The translations under genes and the position numbers were made by a program. The notes under the pieces were generated by a model, which saw nothing but the letters and a program-made list of their open reading frames with translations, was not told the DNA's origin and searched no databases. Shown here piece after piece: positions 1 through 7,101 of a DNA stretch of 9,690 nucleotides. The stretch is from Pseudomonadales bacterium (GTDB lineage: Bacteria; Pseudomonadota; Gammaproteobacteria; Steroidobacterales; Steroidobacteraceae), in the NCBI GenBank assembly GCA_020442965.1, contig JAGRJB010000211.1:1-9690 (forward strand). Reading direction: 5' to 3'. Position 1 is the first letter of the stretch. Every line of letters starts with the position of its first letter.

Positions 1-861
1 GACCCGCGTTGCAGACAGTAACAAGCCGAACGTGGTTGCCAGCACCACGATCCAGAAGAATTCGCTGGCGAGTGACAATCTCTCGGCCCACGCATACGCT
101 GCGAACGCGTTCGCCAGCGGCGTCGCGAGTGCATGAGCGAGCCCCGTCGCTCCGAATCCTATGGCGACGATGAACATGAGATCGGGCAACTGCGGGATCC
201 GTGCGCGCTCAGCTTCGAGTTGCTCGACCTGTTTGCGCAGTGCTGTCAGCGCCGTGACGTCTGCCCCCCGCCGCTGGTCGAGGCGCTGCTGATTGGCCGC
301 CATCCAGAGCAGCACCGCCATCCAGACGTTGGCCACGATGACGTCGACGGCCACCATCGTTCCAAAGAGATTGCTCTCGATCGCGAAAACCTCTTTCATC
401 GCGGCCTGGTTGGCGCCACCGCCGATCCAGCTTCCGGCGACCGCCGTCAGGCCGCGCCAGGTATCGCCGGCGACCGTTTCAGGCGCGAGCCACTGCCATA
501 ACAACAACGCGAGCGGCGCTCCGATCATCACCCCGAAGGTCGCGGTCCCAAACAAGATCAGCAACTTGGGACCCAGACGAACGATGCTTCGCAGATCGAT
601 CGCCAGCGTCAGCAACACGAGGGTCGCCGGCAACAGGTAGCGAGATGCGACAAAATAGAGCCTTGAAGACTGACCATCGATTATGCCGAGCGTGTTGTAG
701 ATCGCGGGAATCAGGTAGCACAACAACAGGGCGGGTACGTACTTGTAAAACGCGCGCCAGACAGGTGCCTGAGATCTAGTGCTCGCAAAAATCGCGCCAA
801 GCGTCGCGGCCAGCAGACCGAGGACGACTGCGTCGTTAGTGATCAGCGCTGACTCAGCCAA
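1..861 (-). CDS. DUF819 family integral membrane protein, 3' end cut by window edge
   Basis: The visible 287 residues are mostly hydrophobic helices, with likely membrane segments near residues 11-27, 41-60, 74-88, 99-122, 168-188, 228-246 and 268-284. The motif GGGANQAAMKE at about 147-157 and the following helix around residues 168-188 are typical of the DUF819 (YjcL-like) family, usually about 400 residues, so roughly a quarter is missing to the left. A charged, coiled-coil-like cytoplasmic stretch lies at about 205-223. The start chosen is TTG at 861, because no ATG or GTG fits before the first conserved helix. This TTG overlaps the stop of the upstream aldo/keto reductase gene by 8 nt (TTGGCTGA), which suggests translational coupling in one operon. 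Family members are thought to be transporters by their topology, but the substrate is unknown. The family call is fairly secure; the exact start is less so. Confidence 0.82.
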   Translation of the reverse strand, partial: MAESALITNDAVVLGLLAATLGAIFASTRSQAPVWRAFYKYVPALLLCYLIPAIYNTLGIIDGQSSRLYFVASRYLLPATLVLLTLAIDLRSIVRLGPKLLILFGTATFGVMIGAPLALLLWQWLAPETVAGDTWRGLTAVAGSWIGGGANQAAMKEVFAIESNLFGTMVAVDVIVANVWMAVLLWMAANQQRLDQRRGADVTALTALRKQVEQLEAERARIPQLPDLMFIVAIGFGATGLAHALATPLANAFAAYAWAERLSLASEFFWIVVLATTFGLLLSATRV

Positions 862-1828
862 TCTGGCGCATCTCGTCAGCGCTCAGCCCCAAAGCCGCCG
901 CACGAACGTTTTCTTCGAGATGCCGCAGTTTGCCGGTGCCAGGAATTGGCAACATGACCGGCGATTTGGCCAGCAACCATGACAGACTCGCTTGCGCCAT
1001 CGAGATACCGCGGGCCACCGAGATCTTCTGCAGGGCCGCAAGACGCGGATCGAGTTCATCGGCAGACTGGGCACGCTGCGCGAGCGGCCCCCAAGGTATG
1101 AACGCGATGCCGTCCCTTGCGCAGACCTGCAGTACGTCTTCCGATCCACGATCGGCGACATTGTAGCGATTCTGCACCGACACCACTGCAACAATCCCGC
1201 GCGCCTCGGCTAACTGCTCGACGCTCACGTTCGACACACCGATGTGGTTGATCTTGCCCTCACGCTGCAAGCGCGCCAATTCACCCACCGAATCGGCATA
1301 CGGCACCTTGGAATCGACAGCGTGCAGTTGATACAGATCGTGGCGTTGAACTTTGAGCCGCCGCAAGCTAGCCTCACACGCGGCGCGCAAATGCTCCGGT
1401 CGGCAGTCCGCAGTCCAGCGATTGGGCCCCTGACGGGTCATGCCGCCCTTGGTCGCGACGACGAAGCCACGAGGATAGGGGTACATCGCCTGCTGAATCA
1501 GCTCCTCGCTGACATTCGGCCCGTAGGAGTCGGCGGTATCGAAAAAGTTGACACCCAGCGCGTGCGCCCGCCGCAGGACGTTCCGTGCAGCGTCGAGATC
1601 GGGTGGCGGACCCCAGATGCCATCGCCCGTGATGCGCATGGCGCCAAAACCCATGCGGCTAACTTCCAGATCGCCCCCCAGCACCAAGGTGCCGGCGGCG
1701 GCTCCTGGCGATTTCCGGTCCACCACTCGTTCAACGTTCGTTACGCTGGCCATGCTCACACCTCCCGCGACACCGGTCGCACCGAGTAAACTGAGAAAAG
1801 TACGTCGTTCAATATTTGCGCGTGACAT
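854..1828 (-). CDS. Tat-exported aldo/keto reductase
   Basis: The 324-residue product is an aldo/keto reductase, a family of NADP(H)-dependent carbonyl oxidoreductases with a TIM-barrel fold. The catalytic tetrad is visible: Asp97 and Tyr102 (FFDTADSYG), Lys127 (VATKGG) and His169 (YQLHAVD). The C-terminal nucleotide-binding loop IPGTGK (295-300) with Asn307 is also kept. The N-terminus carries a twin-arginine signal: Arg8-Arg9 in ERRTFLSLLG, followed by a weakly hydrophobic Gly/Ala/Val stretch to about residue 30. This predicts export in folded form. The ATG at 1828 is chosen because it begins this signal and has AGGGA 11 nt upstream. The frame stays open to 2149, but that extension would overlap the divergent gene. 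It is followed by the DUF819 gene with an 8-nt overlap and is divergent from the CMD-like gene. Substrate is unknown. Confidence 0.88.
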   Translation of the reverse strand: MSRANIERRTFLSLLGATGVAGGVSMASVTNVERVVDRKSPGAAAGTLVLGGDLEVSRMGFGAMRITGDGIWGPPPDLDAARNVLRRAHALGVNFFDTADSYGPNVSEELIQQAMYPYPRGFVVATKGGMTRQGPNRWTADCRPEHLRAACEASLRRLKVQRHDLYQLHAVDSKVPYADSVGELARLQREGKINHIGVSNVSVEQLAEARGIVAVVSVQNRYNVADRGSEDVLQVCARDGIAFIPWGPLAQRAQSADELDPRLAALQKISVARGISMAQASLSWLLAKSPVMLPIPGTGKLRHLEENVRAAALGLSADEMRQIG

Positions 1829-1938
1829 GGGACGGATGTTCCCTGTAATTTGCGAGCGACATGATCGATTACAACATGTATCGGGTGTCGGCGGTACACT
1901 CGTCGGTAGCCCACTGACCGGCCTGGAGAATCCCACCG
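1829..1938. promoter_or_regulatory. divergent intergenic region with presumed back-to-back promoters
   Basis: These 110 nt separate two divergently transcribed genes, so they must hold both promoters if each gene is transcribed independently. The centre is less GC-rich than the flanks. An imperfect dyad, ACATG-N11-CATGT, occupies 1859-1879; the 5-bp arms are short and could arise by chance. I could not identify convincing -35/-10 pairs on either strand. A GGAG at 1925-1928 serves the plus-strand gene. No regulator gene is nearby to suggest a binding protein. Confidence 0.35.
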
Positions 1939-2505
1939 ATGCAACCACAGCCACTGCTAACACCGTTGCCGCGCGACGCACTGTCGGCGGCGATGCAGCA
2001 ATCGTTCGACCGAGCCGTGGCTGAACGTGGCGATGCGACGTTCGTGGCCGTGGCCGGTCACGCACCCGAACTATTCGATTGGTACGCGGACTTCTACCAA
2101 AAAGTATTCTACGGCGGCCGCCTGCCGGTGCGATACAAGGAGATCGCACGGCTGCGGCTCTCGACCGCGCACGGCTGTGCGTTCTGCAACAAAGGCAATC
2201 GACTGGATGCGGAACGCGCAGGTCTTACACTTGCGCATATCGAGGCGATCGAGCGGCCACTCGACCCCATCTGGACGGCGGCCGAGCGCGCGTTGCTGCA
2301 ACTCGCCGGCCAGATGCTACTGACCAATCCTACCGGCTTTCTCTCGCCGGAGCTCTACGCGGATCTTCGGCCACACTTCGACGACGCACAGTTGTTCGAA
2401 CTCGGTATGACGCTGGCCGTTCTGGCAGGCATGGCCAAGTTCTTGTTCGTTTACGATCTCGTTGAGAAGGAGCCGTACTGTCAGATCGGCAAGCCCGTCG
2501 GCTGA
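1939..2505 (+). CDS. carboxymuconolactone decarboxylase/AhpD-like family protein
   Basis: The 188-residue product is all-helical in character and has the hallmark of the CMD/AhpD superfamily, a redox Cys-x-x-Cys pair (Cys80 and Cys83 in HGCAFC). It follows a helix containing Glu68 in a position like the AhpD proton-relay glutamate (RYKEIARLRLS). AhpD proteins normally have a His four residues after the second Cys; here the position is Asn87 (CNKGN), so this belongs to a related subgroup with an altered relay. A peroxidase, disulfide or decarboxylase-like role is possible, but no substrate can be named. The ATG at 1939 has GGAG about 10 nt upstream. There is no signal peptide. It is divergent from the Tat-type aldo/keto reductase and is followed by a stem-loop, so it may be monocistronic. 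Confidence 0.85.
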   Translation: MQPQPLLTPLPRDALSAAMQQSFDRAVAERGDATFVAVAGHAPELFDWYADFYQKVFYGGRLPVRYKEIARLRLSTAHGCAFCNKGNRLDAERAGLTLAHIEAIERPLDPIWTAAERALLQLAGQMLLTNPTGFLSPELYADLRPHFDDAQLFELGMTLAVLAGMAKFLFVYDLVEKEPYCQIGKPVG

Positions 2506-2510
2506 GGTCG

Positions 2511-2531
2511 GCGCGCTGGTCGCCAGTGCGC
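2511..2531 (+). terminator. stem-loop just after the CMD-like gene
   Basis: Five nt after the stop codon, GCGCGCTGG and CCAGTGCGC form a 9-bp stem with one G-U pair around a 3-nt TCG loop. No run of T follows, so this is not a classical intrinsic terminator. It could be a Rho-associated 3'-end structure or an RNA-stabilising hairpin between this gene and the DUF1761 gene. Confidence 0.4.
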
Positions 2532-2604
2532 GGCTATCGTCGACCGCCAGTACCCAGCAGATTGCAGGAGTAGTCACACCACTAGCGCAAGAAGGGGAAT
2601 GACA

Positions 2605-3015
2605 ATGGACAGCTCGCAAGTGATGATGAACATCAACTGGCTCGCGGTGCTCGTCGCAGCGGCCTCAGGCTTTGTTGTGGGCGGCCTTTGGTACGGCCCA
2701 TTATTTGGCAAAGCCTGGATGGCGGCCTGCGGCATGACAGATGCGAAGCTGCGCAGCGGCAATCCAGCCAGGACGTATACAGCCGCTTTTGTGCTGAGTC
2801 TGGTCGCGGCCGCCAGTCTCGCGATGTTCATCGGTGGTGGCGATATCAAGTTCGGCGCCTTTGCCGGGTTCATGACCGGTCTGACGTTCGTCTCGGTGGC
2901 GCTCGGTATTACCTATCTGTTCGAGCAGCGCTCGATCAAGCTTTGGCTGATCAATTCCGGTTACCAGGTCATTTTCTTCACCCTCATGGGGGCGATACTT
3001 GGCGCCTGGCACTGA
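2605..3015 (+). CDS. DUF1761 family small membrane protein
   Basis: The 136-residue product has four predicted membrane helices, at about 11-29, 58-77, 83-104 and 112-133. It opens with NWLAVLVAA followed by GGLWYGPLFGKAW (about 11-38), the characteristic start of DUF1761 proteins, and its length is normal for the family. Function is unknown; it should sit in the inner membrane. Two ATG codons lie close together. The second, at 2605, is preferred because the AAGGGG at 2592-2597 lies 7 nt before it, whereas it abuts the first ATG at 2599. The gene follows the CMD-like gene on the same strand after 99 nt that include a stem-loop, so co-transcription is uncertain. Confidence 0.85.
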   Translation: MDSSQVMMNINWLAVLVAAASGFVVGGLWYGPLFGKAWMAACGMTDAKLRSGNPARTYTAAFVLSLVAAASLAMFIGGGDIKFGAFAGFMTGLTFVSVALGITYLFEQRSIKLWLINSGYQVIFFTLMGAILGAWH

Positions 3016-3143
3016 CGCGCTCGCGCATCGTTGCCCATAAGAACGATCATTGGCGCAGGCTCGCGCCGCCCGTCGGTGCGGTTTGCATTGGCTGCTCAAG
3101 TGCGTCAGGTTATCGGATCGTCGCAGCTACACGTTCAGAGACG
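3016..3143 (+). other. 128-nt intergenic region before the lipoprotein gene
   Basis: This gap is a plausible place for a lipoprotein promoter. The best candidate I can find is TTGGCT followed at 17 nt by TATCGG (about 3088-3116), which is a poor match to the sigma-70 consensus. A short GGCGC/GCGCC hairpin lies at 3052-3067 and has no T tract. Nothing here resembles a gene, and the ribosome binding site before 3144 is weak (CAGAGACG). Confidence 0.25.
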
Positions 3144-4244
3144 ATGCCAAAATCCTCCAACCTGCCTGCAGCCTTCCTCTACACGCTCACGATCACCCTG
3201 AGCGGCGCGCTGGGTTCGTGTGGCGGGGGCGGGTCTGGCGCTGGATCGGGCGCGAGCGCACCACCGCCCACGGCGACACCCGCTCCTACCGTTTCGATAT
3301 CGGCGAGTCCGACGAGCGTTGCGAGCGGTGGCAGTTCGAACCTCAGCTGGTCCTCGACCGAGGCCACCAGCTGCGCCGCCAGTGGCGCCTGGAGCGGCAA
3401 CCGCGCAACGGCTGGCACCGTCAGCACTGGCCCGCTGACGAACGCTAACAACACCTTCACACTCACCTGCACGGGTCCGGGCGGTTCGACCAGTCAAGCC
3501 ACCTCAGTAGCTGTTGCCGGGAGCAGCGGCCCGATCACTGGCCTCGATTTCCCCGGCAGCGCGGCGACGAACGAGACCGTGCGCTTTCGGTTCACCAACC
3601 CGCTCCCCATCTACCCGGCCACCTATATCTGGCGCGTCAAGCCCCGACGTCAGAACGGCTACTACACGGCGTTCTTCTGGGGTAACGATGGCGCGTTCGG
3701 CTGGGACAATGGCGACTCAAACACGTATTACGGGGCCCATCCCTATCCTCAACCCCCACCCAACGGCTCCGCCCACAAATGGGAAATCTCGGTTGGCGCC
3801 AACGACTTCCTCAGTTCCGAATTCGTGGTGTACGACGTCTGGTACACGCAGGTATTGCGAGTTTGGTCGGATGGCGCCGGCAAGAACCATGAATTCTACT
3901 GGGATTGGCCCAACACGAATCGCGTCATCCGGCGTACCGAGAGCAGCAGCTACGGCAATGTCATGCCGCCCAAACCCGCGCTTACTTTCGGCGATGCGCC
4001 ATGGGCGCCATCGAGCGAGATCATGAATGGCGTAATGCGTGGAATTCAGATTTATTCCTCATTACTAACGACTACCGTAATTCAGGCCGAAATCGACAAT
4101 CCCGGGACCACGACCGCCGGAGAGACTATCATCTGGTACCTGAACCTCAATCCCACACCAACCGATATCAGCGACCAGTCCGGCGCCGGACACAATCCCG
4201 AATGGGTCGGTTCAGAACGACCTGCGCTCTGGACTGGGCCTTAG
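3144..4244 (+). CDS. probable outer-membrane lipoprotein with Ig-like and lectin-like domains
   Basis: The 366-residue product starts with a lipoprotein signal peptide: Lys3, a hydrophobic stretch at 9-23, and a lipobox LGSC with Cys26 as the lipidated residue. Glycine rather than aspartate follows it, which favours the outer membrane. Next come a Gly/Ser/Ala/Pro/Thr linker (27-48) and an Ig-like beta module at about 49-126, with Cys77 and Cys109 placed for a disulfide. Residues 131-366 are rich in aromatic residues and beta-prone. The stretch from about 278, TFGDAPW then IMNGVMRGIQIYSSLLT, resembles the last strands of laminin-G/concanavalin-like folds. I infer carbohydrate binding or surface adhesion, without catalytic residues. 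The ATG at 3144 is chosen because it begins the signal peptide; the open frame upstream overlaps the DUF1761 gene and is not coding. It is convergent with the reductase gene to its right. Confidence 0.75.
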   Translation: MPKSSNLPAAFLYTLTITLSGALGSCGGGGSGAGSGASAPPPTATPAPTVSISASPTSVASGGSSNLSWSSTEATSCAASGAWSGNRATAGTVSTGPLTNANNTFTLTCTGPGGSTSQATSVAVAGSSGPITGLDFPGSAATNETVRFRFTNPLPIYPATYIWRVKPRRQNGYYTAFFWGNDGAFGWDNGDSNTYYGAHPYPQPPPNGSAHKWEISVGANDFLSSEFVVYDVWYTQVLRVWSDGAGKNHEFYWDWPNTNRVIRRTESSSYGNVMPPKPALTFGDAPWAPSSEIMNGVMRGIQIYSSLLTTTVIQAEIDNPGTTTAGETIIWYLNLNPTPTDISDQSGAGHNPEWVGSERPALWTGP

Positions 4245-4266
4245 GGCAGCGCGGTCAAGCGCTGCC
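4245..4266. terminator. perfect hairpin between convergent genes, possible two-way terminator
   Basis: GGCAGCGC and GCGCTGCC form a perfect 8-bp stem around a 6-nt loop, beginning one base after the lipoprotein stop codon. The right half covers the last codons and stop of the convergent reductase gene. The placement suits a shared terminator for two genes ending 10 nt apart. There is no T tract on either side, so intrinsic termination would be weak; RNA end protection is an alternative. Confidence 0.45.
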
Positions 4267-5235
4267 GGACAATTCATCCCAGTAGTTCTCCATGCGCGTG
4301 CGCTGTTGCGCATCGGGCAGTCGCCCGCGCGCGGCGCCCAGGTTGTCGTTGAGGTTTGCCAGCTTGGTCATGCCAGGAATGGCACAGGTTACGGCCGGGT
4401 GCGATATCACGTACTTCAGGAAGAACTGTGCCCAGCTGGCGATATCAAACTCAGCCGCCCAGTCCGGCAGGCGCTTGTCCCGAACGCGCGCGAACAGGTT
4501 GCCGTCGCGCCGACCGCCGAAGGGAAGATTGATCAATACAGCCGTCTTGCGATCGATCGCGAGCGGCAGAATCTCGGCTGCCGCACTGCGATTTGCGATT
4601 GAGTAATCGACCTGAATGAAATCGAGTGGCGTCGACCGCATCAAGCCCAACATTTCCGGATACTGCCGATCGCTCGACGTCGTGATTCCCACGTAGCGAA
4701 TGCGCTGGTCGCGCTGCCATTCGCGCAACACCGGCAGCATCACGCTGGCTCCGACCATGTTGTGTACCATGACGAGATCGAGCACCTTCGTACGCAGGCG
4801 ACGCATCGATTCCGCCAGCATCGCGACGCCCTCGGCACGCCCGCCTGCTCTGGCGGTGACCTTGGTGGCGATGAAAGCCTGATCGCGATTGCCGATCTCG
4901 CTCAAAAGTTCGCCGATGACCGACTCCGACTCACGGTAAGCCGGCGCTGTATCGATCACGCGACATCCGGCGGTTGTTAGTCCGTGCAATACGGCCTTGC
5001 GCGCCGCACGTTCTTCGGCAGACGTCGGGCTGTAATTGTTGGTGCCCACGCCGAGCACTGGCAAGCGTTCGCCGCTGACAGGGATCGCTCGTTCAATCAG
5101 ACCAGCGCGTGCGGATTCGCCCGGCGACTGACGGCGCTGGGCGTCCATGGCGGCCCGCACGACGAGCGGAACGCCTCCCGCGAGCATGACGCCCCCGGCG
5201 ATCAATGAACGCTGGATAACTGCTCGCCGTTGCAT
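4255..5235 (-). CDS. second aldo/keto reductase with export signal
   Basis: The 326-residue product is an aldo/keto reductase with the tetrad Asp95 and Tyr100 (VIDTAPAYRE), Lys125 (IATKVTA) and His158 (MVHN). A nucleotide loop IPGMTK (286-291) and Asn298 are also present. Arg replaces the usual Gly after the catalytic Tyr. The N-terminus, QRRAVIQRSLIAGG then a hydrophobic run to VVRA-A, has a twin arginine at residues 3-4 and a possible signal-peptidase site near residue 28, so Tat export is likely. Start choice: GAGGA at 5242-5246 touches an ATG at 5241 but lies 6 nt before the ATG at 5235, so 5235 is preferred. It follows the patatin gene by 58 nt, with an inverted repeat between them. It is only distantly similar to the reductase at 854-1828, so the two are not a recent duplication. 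Substrate is unknown. Confidence 0.87.
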   Translation of the reverse strand: MQRRAVIQRSLIAGGVMLAGGVPLVVRAAMDAQRRQSPGESARAGLIERAIPVSGERLPVLGVGTNNYSPTSAEERAARKAVLHGLTTAGCRVIDTAPAYRESESVIGELLSEIGNRDQAFIATKVTARAGGRAEGVAMLAESMRRLRTKVLDLVMVHNMVGASVMLPVLREWQRDQRIRYVGITTSSDRQYPEMLGLMRSTPLDFIQVDYSIANRSAAAEILPLAIDRKTAVLINLPFGGRRDGNLFARVRDKRLPDWAAEFDIASWAQFFLKYVISHPAVTCAIPGMTKLANLNDNLGAARGRLPDAQQRTRMENYWDELSGSA

Positions 5236-5251
5236 GGCCATTCCTCAGTAT

Positions 5252-5269
5252 CTCAGACCAGTCTCTGAG
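5252..5269 (-). promoter_or_regulatory. inverted repeat upstream of the second reductase gene
   Basis: CTCAGA and TCTGAG form a 6-bp inverted repeat with a 6-nt spacer, ending 5 nt before the ribosome binding site of the gene starting at 5235. It could be an operator or a leader hairpin that affects translation of the reductase in the patatin-reductase message. No T tract follows. The arms are short, so chance cannot be excluded. Confidence 0.3.
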
Positions 5270-5293
5270 CATACAGATTCAGGGGGCCTCGAG

Positions 5294-7081
5294 TCACGGC
5301 AAGGTGGGCTTGCTTGTCCACGCGGCCGGTGCGGCGGCGAGGCGCTCAGTCGCGTGGGAATAGCCAGCCTCGATTGCCGTGCGATATGCCTTCCAGTTGA
5401 GCAGATCGATCTGCTCGAGCGATGGCTGTAGCAAGAGGTCGGTTTGTTCGCGCTGCGCGGCCGAGGCCGTTGCGCTATTGACCATGCCCGAGCGCCAGAG
5501 AACCTGAAAAATATTCGGGCGACGGCGCCGTTTGGCGAAGAAATTCAGCAGCTTCCAGAACGGCGGGGCATCCACGTCATCGACATCGGTTGAAAACGCG
5601 CGGTCTGCCGCAACGTCGACTCCGATCACGGGTCCCCGACCCATCTCGCGCATGACATCGACCGGCAAATTGTTGATTGTCGCACCGTCAACATAGATTT
5701 CACCGCCGCTCATCACCGGTGGCAGGACACCGGGAATGGCGACCGAGGCGCGTAACCAGCGCCACAACTCACCGGTGCGATGCACTCCGACCGCACCGGT
5801 AGTCAGGTTCGACGACACGCAATAGAACGGTATCGGAAGATCTTCGATTGCAATGTCGCCAAATTCGTTGCGCAGTCGTTGCGTCACTCGTCTACCAGAT
5901 ACCAGCGAAACGATCGGTAGTGTGTAGTCGGCCAGCGGATTGCTGTCGACGAACGTGCGGCGAAACACGTCGATGAGTTGTTCGTCATCCCAGCCGTGGG
6001 CTATCGCGGCACCCATGATGGCACCGATACTGGTTCCGCCGACGAGATCGATTGGGATTCCTCGCTCGCGCAGTGCCCGTACGACTCCGAGATGCGCAAA
6101 GCCACGCGCGCCGCCGCCAGATAGCACCAGTCCAACGGCGTTTCCTGTGAGCAGGCGCGCGATGCGCTCCACATCAGCCGTGCCGAGAACGTGATGGTGC
6201 GGGATATCGGGCAAGACCGGCATCCAGCGCGCCGCGGCACCACGTTGCACCTGACGATCGTGCAACAACACCAGCTCGGCACGTTGCCCCGGTAGTCCTG
6301 CGCCGGTTCGATCGACCAGCGCGGACCATGGGGCTGCGTCCGCGCTGCTGTTAGCGAGCAGCAACAATGTATCGGCCTGACGGATGCAGAGCTTGCTCCA
6401 ACTAGTCGGTTCGTGGTCGGCGACATAGACGACAAAGTCGTTAGCCGCCTCGATCTTGTTGAACCAGTGGCTCGTATGATCGGCCCCGCGCACACTCCAG
6501 ACGAGCTCGGCGTGGCCGAATGGCCGCAACGCAGCGACCAAGGCCGTGGCGAATACCGTGACATCGACGTCGAGATGCTGCGGAACAAGTGTAAACGTAC
6601 GTGGCTGCGGGCGCCGCCCGCGCCTGCCGGGCTCGGTTGCCGACTCGTGCCGCGCGACCGTCAACCGCGCGATACTCATCATCGCTTGTGGATGCTGGAA
6701 GAAAACGGTCTCAAAGGCTTCGCGCGAGAGCCGCACAAGTTCGCTGTCTCGCAATGCGACCACCGACACCGAGCGTACGTGCCCTGAGATCAGGCCCATT
6801 TCCCCGACTGTCTCGCCGGGGCCGACGCGACCGAGCAGCTTGCGGCGATCGGTAGTCGAGGCGACCGTGCCGAGCGCGCCGGACAGCAACACGTACATCG
6901 CGTCGGAAGGTTCGCCGACCTCGAACAAGGTGGCGCCGCCGGGCAGCGACATCAGTACACACTCGGTGGCAATGGCGACGATCGTCTCGGGTGCGATCGC
7001 ATCGAATATCGGCAGGCGTGCGAGGACGAGCCGCAAATCACTGCGGGTTCTCAGCGTATCCTCTGGGAGGTCGTGTTCCAT
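5294..7081 (-). CDS. patatin-like phospholipase with N-terminal cyclic-nucleotide-binding domain (NTE type)
   Basis: This 595-residue protein has three parts. Residues about 22-140 form a cyclic-nucleotide-binding beta roll with a phosphate-binding cassette GEMGLISGHVRS, keeping Glu94 and Arg103. Residues about 160-310 match the linker domain of neuropathy-target-esterase-like proteins, including the SWSKLCIRQAD stretch (227-237). Residues about 316-490 are the patatin domain, with the oxyanion loop SGGGARG (321-327), nucleophile Ser351 in GGTSIG, and dyad Asp465 in VDGA. These imply a Ser-Asp lipid acyl hydrolase (phospholipase or lysophospholipase) that may respond to a ligand. No signal peptide is visible, so it should be cytoplasmic or bound to the inner face of the membrane. 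The ATG at 7081 has AAGG about 9 nt upstream, and length fits bacterial relatives. The substrate and the identity or existence of the ligand are not shown. Confidence 0.92.
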   Translation of the reverse strand: MEHDLPEDTLRTRSDLRLVLARLPIFDAIAPETIVAIATECVLMSLPGGATLFEVGEPSDAMYVLLSGALGTVASTTDRRKLLGRVGPGETVGEMGLISGHVRSVSVVALRDSELVRLSREAFETVFFQHPQAMMSIARLTVARHESATEPGRRGRRPQPRTFTLVPQHLDVDVTVFATALVAALRPFGHAELVWSVRGADHTSHWFNKIEAANDFVVYVADHEPTSWSKLCIRQADTLLLLANSSADAAPWSALVDRTGAGLPGQRAELVLLHDRQVQRGAAARWMPVLPDIPHHHVLGTADVERIARLLTGNAVGLVLSGGGARGFAHLGVVRALRERGIPIDLVGGTSIGAIMGAAIAHGWDDEQLIDVFRRTFVDSNPLADYTLPIVSLVSGRRVTQRLRNEFGDIAIEDLPIPFYCVSSNLTTGAVGVHRTGELWRWLRASVAIPGVLPPVMSGGEIYVDGATINNLPVDVMREMGRGPVIGVDVAADRAFSTDVDDVDAPPFWKLLNFFAKRRRRPNIFQVLWRSGMVNSATASAAQREQTDLLLQPSLEQIDLLNWKAYRTAIEAGYSHATERLAAAPAAWTSKPTLP

Positions 7082-7101
7082 CGCGCGAAGCCTTGGCTAA
7101 C

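Noticed and set aside
1244..1789. 181-codon plus-strand open frame opposite the first reductase
   Set aside because: It is antisense to the catalytic region of a clear aldo/keto reductase and shows no domain or plausible ribosome binding site.
1859..1879. ACATG-N11-CATGT dyad as a LysR- or TetR-type operator
   Set aside because: The 5-bp arms are too short to trust, and no regulator gene is adjacent. It is mentioned only within the intergenic feature.
1829..2149. In-frame 107-codon N-terminal extension of the first reductase
   Set aside because: It would overlap the divergent CMD-like gene, is rich in Arg and Pro without family similarity, and would bury the twin-arginine signal in the middle of the protein.
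3052..3067. GGCGC/GCGCC hairpin after the DUF1761 gene as a terminator
   Set aside because: It has only 5 bp of stem in GC-rich sequence, no T tract, and lies 36 nt after the stop codon.
2688..3143. Upstream in-frame extension of the lipoprotein gene
   Set aside because: It runs through the DUF1761 gene in another frame, and the lipoprotein signal peptide begins cleanly at 3144.
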